From positions 1 through 25,471 of the IMG/VR virus record IMGVR_UViG_3300042563_001137: 25,471 nt of DNA. One strand, 5' to 3'. Made by a program: the position numbers and the translations under genes. Shown piece by piece: positions 6,489-13,566 of the stretch (position 1 is its first letter; each line of letters starts with the position of its first letter). This stretch comes from a virus. A model generated the notes under the pieces. That model made no database searches. It saw nothing but the letters and a program-made list of their open reading frames with translations, and was not told where the DNA came from.

Positions 6489-7748
6489 ATGGCCGGTTTA
6501 AGTCTAAGTTATTGTCAGCTAATCAAGATAGTATTATCTCAGATTGGCGGCAGTCCATTACAACAAGTTTATACTCAGTTAAGCCAAGGTGCAAAACAAA
6601 TAACTACTGGTTCAGGTGTTATTCCAAATGGCTTAACTGAAGTAACAACACTAATCAATACAATTACTAATACTATCAATACCGCATCTGGTATTGTTGC
6701 TACTGCTCAGGATACGATGGAGAAGATTGCTCAGCAAATCTATCAAAATCCTATAGGATCTGTTCTTGATACAACAATAGATCAATTAGATGTCAGAGTG
6801 ACACGAATAACAATTCGCCAACAAGACATTACAACATATGAAAATGCAAATGGTGCAGGTACTGCTTCCCCTCTTCCTCCCTTTACAACTATTGCTGCAG
6901 AAAAACAATCACTAACAGATGAAAAAGCAGATTTGACTCGTTTAAGAGCTAAGCTTATCACATATAAGGGTAATTCCGATAAGCTAAGTGGTGTTGCTAC
7001 ATTATCAGGTGCAGAAGCAGGCGGTGGATGTTCATTACAAGATCTCTTAGGATCTGGTTGCACTCCAAATGATGCAGTACCAGATGTTGACCTTAAAAAT
7101 TTAATTGATTCAATTAAACAAGGTGATTTGATTAAAGCTATCGGTGATAAAATTGCAGCAAATACTGGATATGATGCATATAAAACTGCTCTTCTTGGGT
7201 TTGAAAGTACTGTAAATGGTTTTATTGATAGTTTTAATGCATCTATTAATAAAGCCGCTCTTCGTAATGCTATTCAATCTCAAATTACTCAGATAGTGTT
7301 CAATTTGCTTTCAGGTTGCTCCGGTGAAGTATTAGACTTAACAGTTAAGCCTAATGTTAAAACTGCAGTTAGTAAGTATATAGAAGTATTGCAAGATCAA
7401 GCTAATGTATCGCCTACGACAGCTGTAGAAGGTACATATGTGGATCCAAATGGTAATGTAACTGCAGTAACAAGTGTCGTGACATCTCAATCAGTAACAG
7501 GAACAGATGTTGGACCTTTTGATGCGGCAAAAACGGCGGGTCAAACTTATACGGCAATAGTTTTTATTCCAGGCACTACGCCAGAAACAAACGAAACACA
7601 AACATTCAACCTAGGCACATTATATTCTAGTGCGAGGGCAGCTGCAGATAACATAGATGCATTAATGACAAGAAATGAAATTACTAGATATACAATAACG
7701 ATAAAACAAGGCGATACCGTACTAGCAACTTATAGAACAAATATGTAA
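6489..7748 (+). CDS. Probable virion or tail-associated protein of unknown family
   Basis: This 419-residue protein is rich in Thr, Ser, Asn, Ala and Gly, with few charged clusters, as in phage structural proteins. It has long stretches of polar repeats such as TLINTITNTINTASGI (residues about 52-67) and a helical section LTDEKADLTRLRAKLITYK (about 138-156). The C-terminal region is beta-rich and ends TRYTITIKQGDTVLATYRTNM. Cysteine pairs occur near residues 181-191 (GGGCSLQDLLGSGC). No signal peptide is seen. The composition and a late-type motif upstream suggest a virion component, but no specific T4 homologue is recognisable by eye. Confidence 0.55.
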   Translation: MAGLSLSYCQLIKIVLSQIGGSPLQQVYTQLSQGAKQITTGSGVIPNGLTEVTTLINTITNTINTASGIVATAQDTMEKIAQQIYQNPIGSVLDTTIDQLDVRVTRITIRQQDITTYENANGAGTASPLPPFTTIAAEKQSLTDEKADLTRLRAKLITYKGNSDKLSGVATLSGAEAGGGCSLQDLLGSGCTPNDAVPDVDLKNLIDSIKQGDLIKAIGDKIAANTGYDAYKTALLGFESTVNGFIDSFNASINKAALRNAIQSQITQIVFNLLSGCSGEVLDLTVKPNVKTAVSKYIEVLQDQANVSPTTAVEGTYVDPNGNVTAVTSVVTSQSVTGTDVGPFDAAKTAGQTYTAIVFIPGTTPETNETQTFNLGTLYSSARAAADNIDALMTRNEITRYTITIKQGDTVLATYRTNM

Positions 7749-7760
7749 TGAAAGAAAATT

Positions 7761-8642
7761 ATGATCGTAGTTGATTTTAACCAAACCGCTATTTCTAATC
7801 TTATGATGGAAGTAGGCGGACGTAATGATGTGGAAATTCAAGTGCCCCTTTTGCGGCATATGATTTTAAATTCTATTAGAAGCTATAAACAAAAATTTGG
7901 TAAAGAATATGGTGAGCTAGTTATTGCTTGCGACAATCAAAATTATTGGAGACGCGAATATTTCCAGTACTATAAAGCAGGTCGTAAGAAGGCAAGAGAA
8001 GATTCCGGTTTTGATTGGAAAACAATCTTTGAAGCATTGAACCTTATTAGAAGTGAGATTGATGTATTCTTTCCATATAAGGTAATCAATGTCGATGGCG
8101 CAGAAGCAGATGATATTATTGCTGTTTTAGCAGAGTGGTCTCAAACAAATGATACAAACAATCTTTTGTTTGAGGATCCAAAGCCATTCCTAGTTCTTTC
8201 TGGCGATCATGACTTTATTCAGTTGCAAAAGTATAGCAATGTGAAACAGTTTTCACCTGTACAAAAGAAATACGTTAAGCCTGACATTAGTCCCGAAAAA
8301 TATATCTTCGAACATATTATTCGAGGTGATAAAGGTGACGGGGTTCCAAATGTATTATCCGCAGATGATAGCATTGTAAATGGTATCCGACAGAAAGCTA
8401 TTCGTCAAGATAAAATTGATGTATGGTATAAAGACTTTGAAGCAATGCCAAAAGATGCAGACTTCAAAAAGAATTATGAACGTAACAAAAAGCTAGTTAG
8501 TTTTGACTCCATTCCCGACAAAATTAAAAATGCTATTATAAATAGTTATGTCGAAAAACCACAAAAAGATAAAAGCAAGTTGCTAAACTTCTTTATTGAG
8601 CATAAAATGAAAAACATGCTCGAACTCATCGAGGAATTTTAA
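7761..8642 (+). CDS. rnh: T4-type RNase H, 5'-3' flap exonuclease
   Basis: This 293-residue FEN-like nuclease matches T4 RNase H, which removes RNA primers and flaps from lagging-strand fragments. Metal-binding acids are visible: D5 (IVVDFNQ), D58 (ACDNQNYWRREYFQYYK), E115, D117 and D118 (DGAEADD), D149 and D151 (SGDHDF), and D190 and D193 in the helix-hairpin-helix turn GDKGDGVPN. T4 Rnh is about 305 residues, so the length fits. It acts with gp32, also encoded here at 22337. In T4 the order is rnh-dsbA-33-59-32, and the same order is kept here with insertions. The ribosome site before ATG 7761 is weak (GAAAG). Confidence 0.95.
   Translation: MIVVDFNQTAISNLMMEVGGRNDVEIQVPLLRHMILNSIRSYKQKFGKEYGELVIACDNQNYWRREYFQYYKAGRKKAREDSGFDWKTIFEALNLIRSEIDVFFPYKVINVDGAEADDIIAVLAEWSQTNDTNNLLFEDPKPFLVLSGDHDFIQLQKYSNVKQFSPVQKKYVKPDISPEKYIFEHIIRGDKGDGVPNVLSADDSIVNGIRQKAIRQDKIDVWYKDFEAMPKDADFKKNYERNKKLVSFDSIPDKIKNAIINSYVEKPQKDKSKLLNFFIEHKMKNMLELIEEF
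8537..8544 (+). promoter_or_regulatory. TATAAATA late-type motif inside rnh
   Basis: An exact TATAAATA lies in the 3' end of rnh, about 100 bases before the ATG at 8644. It may be a late promoter for the following gene, or a chance match in AT-rich coding DNA. Confidence 0.35.
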
Positions 8643-8643
8643 A

Positions 8644-9120
8644 ATGAAAACATCAATACCGCAAATCTTTGACGAAGTCGAAAAGGCTGGAAGCAAAGAA
8701 TCAAAAATTAAAGTGTTAAGAGCATATGATACGCCTGTACTAAAAGGCATTTTGCAAATTAATTTTAATACTGATATCAAAGTACATTTACCTGACGGCG
8801 AGCCTCCATTCAAGAAGGACACGTCTATTCCAACAGGATATTCTGAAACTAATCTTTATACCGAATTTAGACGATTCTACATTTGGTTAAATGAAAGTAT
8901 TAATTTGACTCGCGCGCGAAAAGAACAATTATTTGTTCAATTGCTAGAAGGCATTCATTGGACAGAAGCAGAAGTTGTTTGTTTGGCAAAAGATAGAAAG
9001 TTGCAAACAAAGTACAAGTCATTGAAAGAAGATCTTGTTCGAGAAGCGTTCCCGGATGTACTACCACCTAAAAAGGTTCCGGTCCTAGCAAAAAAGAAAG
9101 AGGCTTCTTTGAACAAGTAA
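8644..9120 (+). CDS. Conserved T4-like phage protein, with internal -1 slippery site
   Basis: This 158-residue protein begins MKTSIPQIFDEVEKA. It has the pattern VLKGILQINFNTDIKVHLPDGEPPF in two strands and ends its conserved part at about residue 137 (REAFPDVLPP). Small proteins of this design (LPEG/DG-PPFK motif, then TEFRRFYIWL, then EAFP) are common next to replication genes in marine T4-like phages. Their function is unknown. The last 20 residues are a Lys-rich tail encoded over A AAA AAG at 9090-9096, the heptamer used by E. coli dnaX. The -1 frame stays open for 53 more codons, so a longer 204-residue form may be made. Confidence 0.75.
   Translation: MKTSIPQIFDEVEKAGSKESKIKVLRAYDTPVLKGILQINFNTDIKVHLPDGEPPFKKDTSIPTGYSETNLYTEFRRFYIWLNESINLTRARKEQLFVQLLEGIHWTEAEVVCLAKDRKLQTKYKSLKEDLVREAFPDVLPPKKVPVLAKKKEASLNK
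9090..9096 (+). other. A AAA AAG slippery heptamer, possible -1 frameshift site
   Basis: Within GCA AAA AAG (codons 149-151 of the gene at 8644) the heptamer fits the X XXY YYZ rule exactly, in the zero frame. It is identical in context to the E. coli dnaX site, including the GC before it. A slip of one base leads into the open frame 9096-9257. I did not identify a clear stem-loop within 10 bases downstream. Confidence 0.5.
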
Positions 9121-9257
9121 TAAGTTTGTTCAAAATCAATTCTGCAGAGGTATCCAACAAAGAAGCCTGGTTAGATTTAGGATCCATGCCAGATGATCCA
9201 TTATACGATAAGAGATCGTTTGAGGATCACAAATACAGAGCATTTGACAAGTATTGA
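9096..9257 (+). CDS. Candidate -1 frameshift extension of the gene at 8644
   Basis: From G9096 the -1 frame reads 53 codons to TGA 9255-9257. The peptide runs ERGFFEQVISLFKINSAE and then a part with NKEAWLDLG, SMPDDPLYDKR and a final YRAFDKY. It is acidic and aromatic, unlike the random frame of an AT-rich shadow. It fills the otherwise empty gap up to the next promoter. The only in-frame ATG is at 9186, deep inside, and has no ribosome site, so independent translation of the whole segment is unlikely. The stop of this frame falls between the -35 and -10 of the 9244 promoter. It could instead be a decayed remnant. Confidence 0.45.
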   Translation, partial: ERGFFEQVISLFKINSAEVSNKEAWLDLGSMPDDPLYDKRSFEDHKYRAFDKY

Positions 9258-9272
9258 AAAAGGTGTTATAAT
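9244..9272 (+). promoter_or_regulatory. Extended -10 promoter, TTGACA-N17-TATAAT
   Basis: TTGACA 9244-9249 and TATAAT 9267-9272 are perfect with a 17-base spacer and an extended -10 (TGTTATAAT). The ATG at 9301 follows after 28 bases. The block GGTGTTATAATAA is shared with the promoter at 10937. Confidence 0.8.
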
Positions 9273-9300
9273 AAAGTATGTTTAAAGTGAGGTATTCTAT

Positions 9301-9681
9301 ATGACTATGCACCTTGAAGGCCCTTGGTTATCTGCTTTAGGTAAGAAAAAGGGCAAACAAAAATTTCGCAATGCTGAAGAAGCAAAACGGCATCGCGAAC
9401 TTACCGCCGAATGGGAAAAGCTTGTTCAATCCCACGGCACAAAAAACAAAGCTGCCGCTAAAGTAGAAAAGTTATCTTACTCTTTATCTACTCCTCCAGG
9501 CAGAATCACAAATACACATATCAAAAGCTTAAACACTGGACACACAGGTGCAGTTGCAAGCAAACCCATTCCTCAATATACAGGCACAAAGATGATAGGC
9601 ATTGGAACTATGCACAAGTCTAATGCTGTCCCCATCTTTACTGATGATGAGGCCAAATCAATTTCAAGTATGAGACGTTAA
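9301..9681 (+). CDS. Conserved marine phage protein of unknown function
   Basis: This 126-residue protein begins MTMHLEGPWLSALGKKKGKQKF and has a basic helical middle with AEEAKRHRELTAEWEKLVQSHG (about residues 26-47). Its C-terminal part is VASKPIPQYTG, then KMIGIGTMHKSN and AVPIFTDDEAKSISSMRR (about residues 87-126). The MTMHLxGP start and the IPxFTDDEAKxISSMRR end are motifs I associate with a family found in many marine phages and podovirus or myovirus neighbours of primase or ligase genes. No function is known. It is the first gene after a perfect promoter, so expression is probably early. GTGAGG lies 10 bases before the ATG. Confidence 0.75.
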   Translation: MTMHLEGPWLSALGKKKGKQKFRNAEEAKRHRELTAEWEKLVQSHGTKNKAAAKVEKLSYSLSTPPGRITNTHIKSLNTGHTGAVASKPIPQYTGTKMIGIGTMHKSNAVPIFTDDEAKSISSMRR

Positions 9682-9682
9682 T

Positions 9683-10447
9683 ATGAAAGTAGTATTAGTT
9701 ACGGGCGGATTTGATCCTTTACATAGTGGTCATATCGAATATTTTAAAGCAGCTAGAAAATTAGGTAATATATTGGTTGTCGGAGTCAATTCTGATGATT
9801 GGCTAACACGGAAAAAAGGTCAACCTTTTATGCCATTGAATGAGCGCATGGCAATCATAGAAGCCCTTCAACCTGTTACTTATTGTATTTCTTTTGATGA
9901 TGCTGATAATAGTGCTAAAGGTGCAATTAGAAAAGTCAGAGAATTGTTTCCCAATGAAACGATTGTTTTTGCGAATGGCGGAGACCGTACTAAAGAGAAT
10001 ATTCCTGAAATGGATATTGTAGATGATAAGTTAGAATTTGTATTCGGCGTAGGTGGCGAAAACAAGATGAATTCTAGTTCTTGGATTCTTCAAGAATGGA
10101 AAGCACCGAAGACCGAGCGGCAATGGGGTTATTATCGAGTACTCCAAGAAGATGGTAAAGAAATTAAACTTAAAGAACTAACCGTAGAGCCGGGCAAGTC
10201 TCTAAGTATGCAAAGACATCAACACCGAAGTGAATTGTGGTTTGTTGCAGAAGGACAGGCAATAGTAAATACAATTCATCCCGAAACAAAAGAAATAGTC
10301 AAAAGAGGTTCATATGAACGTTTTGCAACTATTAGTATTTCAGATACTGAATGGCATCAGCTCTGTAATTTAACCGAATCCCCATTAAAGATTATTGAAA
10401 TCCAATATGGCGATAATTGTATTGAAGAAGACATTGAACGTAAATAA
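9683..10447 (+). CDS. Cytidylyltransferase-like domain fused to a mannose-6-P isomerase-type cupin
   Basis: This 254-residue two-domain protein has at residues 1-135 a nucleotidyltransferase of the HxGH type: GGFDPLHSGHIEYFKAARK with H14-S-G-H17, then NSDDWLTRKKG and NERM. It is close in style to RfaE/HldE-type cytidylyltransferases. Residues about 140-254 form a cupin with SMQRHQHRSELWFVAEGQA (metal ligands H179, H181, E184), like the C-terminal isomerase domain of ManC/AlgA. The first domain would activate a sugar phosphate or polyol phosphate with a nucleotide. The second may isomerise or bind a sugar phosphate. The fusion suggests a complete two-step sugar route. The substrate cannot be read from the sequence. 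The gene begins one base after the previous stop. Confidence 0.85.
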   Translation: MKVVLVTGGFDPLHSGHIEYFKAARKLGNILVVGVNSDDWLTRKKGQPFMPLNERMAIIEALQPVTYCISFDDADNSAKGAIRKVRELFPNETIVFANGGDRTKENIPEMDIVDDKLEFVFGVGGENKMNSSSWILQEWKAPKTERQWGYYRVLQEDGKEIKLKELTVEPGKSLSMQRHQHRSELWFVAEGQAIVNTIHPETKEIVKRGSYERFATISISDTEWHQLCNLTESPLKIIEIQYGDNCIEEDIERK

Positions 10448-10465
10448 CTTAAAGGAAAATATATT

Positions 10466-10750
10466 ATGACTATTCCATCAAGCCCAGCAGACCGCAAAGC
10501 TATTCTAGATTGTATGAAAGAAATTAGTGGATCTATGACGCGCACCGAAGGTGAACGAGAATTTGTTCGTGAATCAATTAAAGAAATTTGTGAGAAATAT
10601 GATTTATCTAAAAAGACATTCCGTCGTATGGCTAAAGTATACCACAAACAAAACTTTAATTTAGAACTTGAAGAACATGAAGAGTTTGAAAATATGTATC
10701 AAACTATTACAACTACAACAACAATGGCCAAAGATACAACAAATGTATAA
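10466..10750 (+). CDS. dsbA: DsbA-like double-strand DNA binding protein
   Basis: This 94-residue protein is helical. Its pattern EKYDLSKKTFRRMAKVYHKQNFNLELEEHEEFENMYQTI (about residues 43-81, quoted here by key parts) matches the T4 DsbA layout, where a K-x-F-x-x-L-A-x-x-Y-H-K core is followed by an acidic EAE-E-V/F-LYD segment. T4 DsbA is 89 residues and binds double-stranded DNA near late promoters. Its place between rnh and gene 33 agrees with the T4 order. The start at 10466 has AAAGGAAA upstream. The C-terminal TTTTTT run is an extension I do not recall from T4. Identity rests on pattern and synteny, not on a search. Confidence 0.75.
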   Translation: MTIPSSPADRKAILDCMKEISGSMTRTEGEREFVRESIKEICEKYDLSKKTFRRMAKVYHKQNFNLELEEHEEFENMYQTITTTTTMAKDTTNV

Positions 10751-10940
10751 TCAATATATTCTAGAAGCAAAATACCTCGATAAGATCCGCCGAGTAAAAC
10801 GTAAAACGATTGTGGGGGTTTATCCTACTCTAGAAGCTATTGAGAAGGTCAAAGAAAAAATGCTTGCTGAAGAAATTAAATATAAATTATTATTCTCAAT
10901 CAATGGACAATTTAATCCGTTTCTTGGAAATATTGCTTGA
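10743..10940 (+). CDS. Small basic phage protein, 65 residues
   Basis: ATG 10743 overlaps the last 8 bases of dsbA, and the frame stops at TGA 10938-10940, inside the -35 box of the ligase promoter. The product, MYNQYILEAKYLDKIRR and onward, is basic and helical with a VYPTLEAIEKVKEKMLAEE section, and ends FNPFLGNIA. The open frame extends upstream to 10668, but that part is a shadow of dsbA. Translational coupling to dsbA is likely because there is no separate ribosome site. No family is recognised. Its helical, basic character would suit DNA or RNA binding. Confidence 0.6.
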   Translation: MYNQYILEAKYLDKIRRVKRKTIVGVYPTLEAIEKVKEKMLAEEIKYKLLFSINGQFNPFLGNIA

Positions 10941-10965
10941 CATTCTTTCCAATTGGTGTTATAAT
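10937..10965 (+). promoter_or_regulatory. Extended -10 promoter, TTGACA-N17-TATAAT
   Basis: TTGACA 10937-10942 and TATAAT 10960-10965 are perfect, with a 17-base spacer and an extended -10 (TGTTATAAT). The ligase ATG at 10985 lies 19 bases downstream with AAGGAG in between. Spacing and context make this a strong candidate for the ligase promoter. Confidence 0.8.
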
Positions 10966-10984
10966 AAGACATTAAGGAGCAGAA

Positions 10985-12313
10985 ATGAGCAACATCTACA
11001 ATATTTTTGAACAATTAGCTTCAGACAATTCCCGTTTAGCTAAAGAAGCAATTCTTATTAAAAACAAGAATAACACTTTACTTAAAAGAGTATTTTATTT
11101 GGCGTTGGATCCCTTTACTCAGTTTTATATCAGGAAAATTCCAACATATCAAACTGCTCCAGATATCCATCAAAAAACACTAGAAGAAGCATTGGACAAT
11201 CTTAGTGTGTTGTCAGACAGGGTGATGACAGGCAATAATGCAATTAACCATTTACAATTTATTTTAGGATCGGTGAGTTCAGAAGATGCAAAAATCATTG
11301 AGCGTATTATTGCAAAAGACATGCGTTGCGGAGTCTCCGAAGCAACCGTTAATAAAATTTGGCCAGGAGCTATCTCGACATACCCAGTTATGTTGGCTTC
11401 TGGATACGACCAAAAGCTCGTCGACAAAATCTCATTCCCAGCTTATGTCCAGCTCAAGCTTGACGGAATGCGATTCAACGCAATCGTTAAAGGTACAACG
11501 GTAGAATTTAGATCTCGCAATGGTAAAGAATTAAATATTCCTAACCCTGCATTCTCAGTACCATTTGTAAAAATGGCTGAACATTATAAACAAGACATGG
11601 TGTTCGATGGCGAGCTATTGATTGCAGACTTTGCAGGCAAACCCGTTAATCGACAAACAGGCAATGGTATTTTGTCTAAGTCAATTAAAGGCACAATGAA
11701 TGAGATTGAAGCCGATAATGTTCGAGCAACATTGTGGGATGCCATTCCTTATACTTCATTCATCGAAGGTATTGATAATGAACAATATAACACTAGATTT
11801 GCTAAATTGCTTAATTCTATTTCCTATGTTAATAATCAATTTACTCAATTTAGACATTATGTATCTCCAGTATGGAATAAAGAAGTCAATGACCTTTATA
11901 CTGCTCAAAAGATCTTTGAGAAGTTTCTTTCCGAAGGTCAAGAAGGTACTATTCTAAAATCTAAAACAGGTATTTGGCAAGACAAACGCTCCAAAGAACA
12001 AATTAAGTTTAAAGGCGAATTGGAATGCGAACTTAAGGTTGTTGATTGGGAAGAAGGCACAGGCAAAAACGTTGGCCGTCTAGGAGCATTGGTATGTGAA
12101 TCGAGCGACGGTGTTATTCGAGTAAATGTCGGCTCAGGTTATTCGGACGAACAGCGTGATGAATATACCAAAAAAGTAATAGGAAAAATCATCACTGTAA
12201 AATATAATGCTCGTATTAAAGATAAATCTGGGGTTGAGAGTTTGTTCTTGCCCGTTTTTATCGAATTGCGTGAAGATAAAGATAAAGCGGAGTCTAGTAA
12301 ATCTATCAAATAA
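10985..12313 (+). CDS. 30: ATP-dependent DNA ligase (T4 gp30 type)
   Basis: This 442-residue ligase seals nicks between Okazaki fragments and during repair, using ATP. The adenylation motif is KLDGMR with the catalytic lysine K158 (QLKLDGMRF), almost the same position as K159 of T4 ligase. Further nucleotidyltransferase motifs are EFRSRNGKE (motif III), VFDGELLI, EGTILKSKTG (motif IV) and QIKFKGELECEL (motif V). The N-terminal helical domain (residues 1-150) is of the T4 kind, and a C-terminal OB domain follows. T4 gp30 is 487 residues, so this one is slightly short. AAGGAG lies upstream and a perfect promoter precedes it. It probably works with RNase H and gp32 from this window. Confidence 0.95.
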   Translation: MSNIYNIFEQLASDNSRLAKEAILIKNKNNTLLKRVFYLALDPFTQFYIRKIPTYQTAPDIHQKTLEEALDNLSVLSDRVMTGNNAINHLQFILGSVSSEDAKIIERIIAKDMRCGVSEATVNKIWPGAISTYPVMLASGYDQKLVDKISFPAYVQLKLDGMRFNAIVKGTTVEFRSRNGKELNIPNPAFSVPFVKMAEHYKQDMVFDGELLIADFAGKPVNRQTGNGILSKSIKGTMNEIEADNVRATLWDAIPYTSFIEGIDNEQYNTRFAKLLNSISYVNNQFTQFRHYVSPVWNKEVNDLYTAQKIFEKFLSEGQEGTILKSKTGIWQDKRSKEQIKFKGELECELKVVDWEEGTGKNVGRLGALVCESSDGVIRVNVGSGYSDEQRDEYTKKVIGKIITVKYNARIKDKSGVESLFLPVFIELREDKDKAESSKSIK

Positions 12314-12314
12314 T

Positions 12315-12322
12315 TATAAATA
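12315..12322 (+). promoter_or_regulatory. T4-type late promoter candidate TATAAATA
   Basis: An exact TATAAATA sits two bases after the ligase stop codon and 21 bases before the ATG at 12344. It lies in a short intergenic gap, so chance is less likely than for motifs inside genes. Confidence 0.5.
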
Positions 12323-12343
12323 ATCGGGAAATGAGGATTTCAT

Positions 12344-12613
12344 ATGCCCGCAACAATTTATAACTTTCCTGAGAGACGAACCTACTATCGAGGTTACAAG
12401 ATTCCTCTTTATACAGAAGAGGAAATCTTTTTGACTATTTTTGCTTTAAATATGTTTGGTAATGTTAAAGAAAACGTTACTGAAAAAACTCTAGAAAGCT
12501 ATGAACCTATAGAAGTTATTAAAGCCTTATTAGAAGCCAAATCCTGTTTTGCACTATCTACAAAAGCAAAACATACTATAATGAATATACTTAAATCTAT
12601 TGAAACATTGTGA
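12344..12613 (+). CDS. Small phage protein of unknown function, 89 residues
   Basis: The product begins MPATIYNFPERRTYYRGYKIP and then becomes helical, with EEEIFLTIFALNMFG (residues 25-39) and a C-terminal section ending MNILKSIETL. GAGGA lies about 8 bases before the ATG. No motif, membrane span of full length or signal peptide is seen. The hydrophobic section is short and amphipathic. It is followed without gap by the next gene, whose GTG start overlaps its stop (GTGA), so the two are probably co-translated. No family is recognised. Confidence 0.65.
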   Translation: MPATIYNFPERRTYYRGYKIPLYTEEEIFLTIFALNMFGNVKENVTEKTLESYEPIEVIKALLEAKSCFALSTKAKHTIMNILKSIETL

Positions 12614-13158
12614 ATATATTTTACCTACATAATAATGTATATGAATGTGCTAAAATGCACCCAGACAAACACGTCGTGAAAATGATCCTCGAATATGCTC
12701 AACTTCTTTCTACTGCTCATCGTTATCTTGATGGCAATATCGTTACTGGCCACACTAAAACTGGTCGAAAACAAACTCGATATGTTCTTCCTGACGACCG
12801 CGATAATTTGCTTTATGCTTCTACTCATATCAATCATCCTTCAGCAATTTGGACTAGAAAGTCTCCAGAAAATTATCTTTGGCTAGCTAATATGCTAATT
12901 GCCTTATGTGAAGAATATACTTATCGTTATGGGAAAACACATAAGGTAGAACGTGACGGACTTTGCTATGTCCTGTTAAAAAATATTCCTAAGAATATAG
13001 GTAATGAAGGTTGGTCAGAACCGACTCCTGCTATGCCAGATGAATATAAGGTTCCTGGCAATTCTATTCAGGCATATATAAATTATTATGTAGGTGCTAA
13101 AAGGCATCTTGCGAATTGGAAAAAACGAACTATACCATCTTGGTATGTAATTAATTGA
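12610..13158 (+). CDS. Conserved His-rich phage protein of unknown function
   Basis: This 182-residue protein starts with GTG at 12610, overlapping the previous TGA. Its N-terminus MNIFYLHNNVYECAKMHPDKHVVKMILEYAQLLSTAHR is a distinctive pattern (C14, H17, H21 and the helix after) that I associate with a family seen in T4-like phages and some giant viruses. Further conserved-looking blocks are HPSAIWTRKSPENYLWL and PTPAMPDEYK. The cysteine and histidines could bind a metal, but no catalytic role is known. There is no signal peptide. The protein ends TIPSWYVIN, where YY-GAK-x-W-K-R-x-P-x-W also looks conserved. Confidence 0.75.
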   Translation: MNIFYLHNNVYECAKMHPDKHVVKMILEYAQLLSTAHRYLDGNIVTGHTKTGRKQTRYVLPDDRDNLLYASTHINHPSAIWTRKSPENYLWLANMLIALCEEYTYRYGKTHKVERDGLCYVLLKNIPKNIGNEGWSEPTPAMPDEYKVPGNSIQAYINYYVGAKRHLANWKKRTIPSWYVIN

Positions 13159-13167
13159 AAGGTAATT

Positions 13168-13566
13168 ATGACAACAGACTCTCACCGCGTACCAGTTGAA
13201 GCTGGGTTTCACGATGCTCGCGGAACTATTCTCCCACTAACACATGGCGACGCTAATGTCCAAATGATTTGGTCTAAGGCAGGAGCCCTTCGTGCTAACC
13301 ACTATCACAAAACAGATACTCATACTTGTTATTTGGTAACAGGTGAGATGATGTTCTATTGGCGCAATCATGGTGAGGATACAATTCACCGCGAACATTT
13401 TAAACAAGGCGATATGTTTAAAACTGGTCCATTGATCGATCATGAAATGGTTTTTGAAACTGATTCTATCATGGTTGTTATCTCAGAACACAAACGTGAT
13501 GCTGATACCTATGACGAAGACATCGTAAGAATTGCTCCTCTCCATGAACAGTATGTTGAAGTATGA
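13168..13566 (+). CDS. Cupin-fold protein, sugar-metabolism type
   Basis: A 132-residue single cupin. The metal-site pattern is ANHYHKTDTHTCYLVTGEMMFYW (H47, H49, and the T/H pair after), followed by the second cupin block KQGDMFKTGPLIDHEMVFE with H91. This resembles cupins in NDP-sugar pathways (epimerases or isomerases of deoxysugars) and regulators. It is the first of four adjoining genes for sugar handling, ending 14 bases inside the methyltransferase gene. An epimerase or isomerase role on a nucleotide sugar is the best guess. GAAAGG gives the ribosome site. Confidence 0.75.
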   Translation: MTTDSHRVPVEAGFHDARGTILPLTHGDANVQMIWSKAGALRANHYHKTDTHTCYLVTGEMMFYWRNHGEDTIHREHFKQGDMFKTGPLIDHEMVFETDSIMVVISEHKRDADTYDEDIVRIAPLHEQYVEV

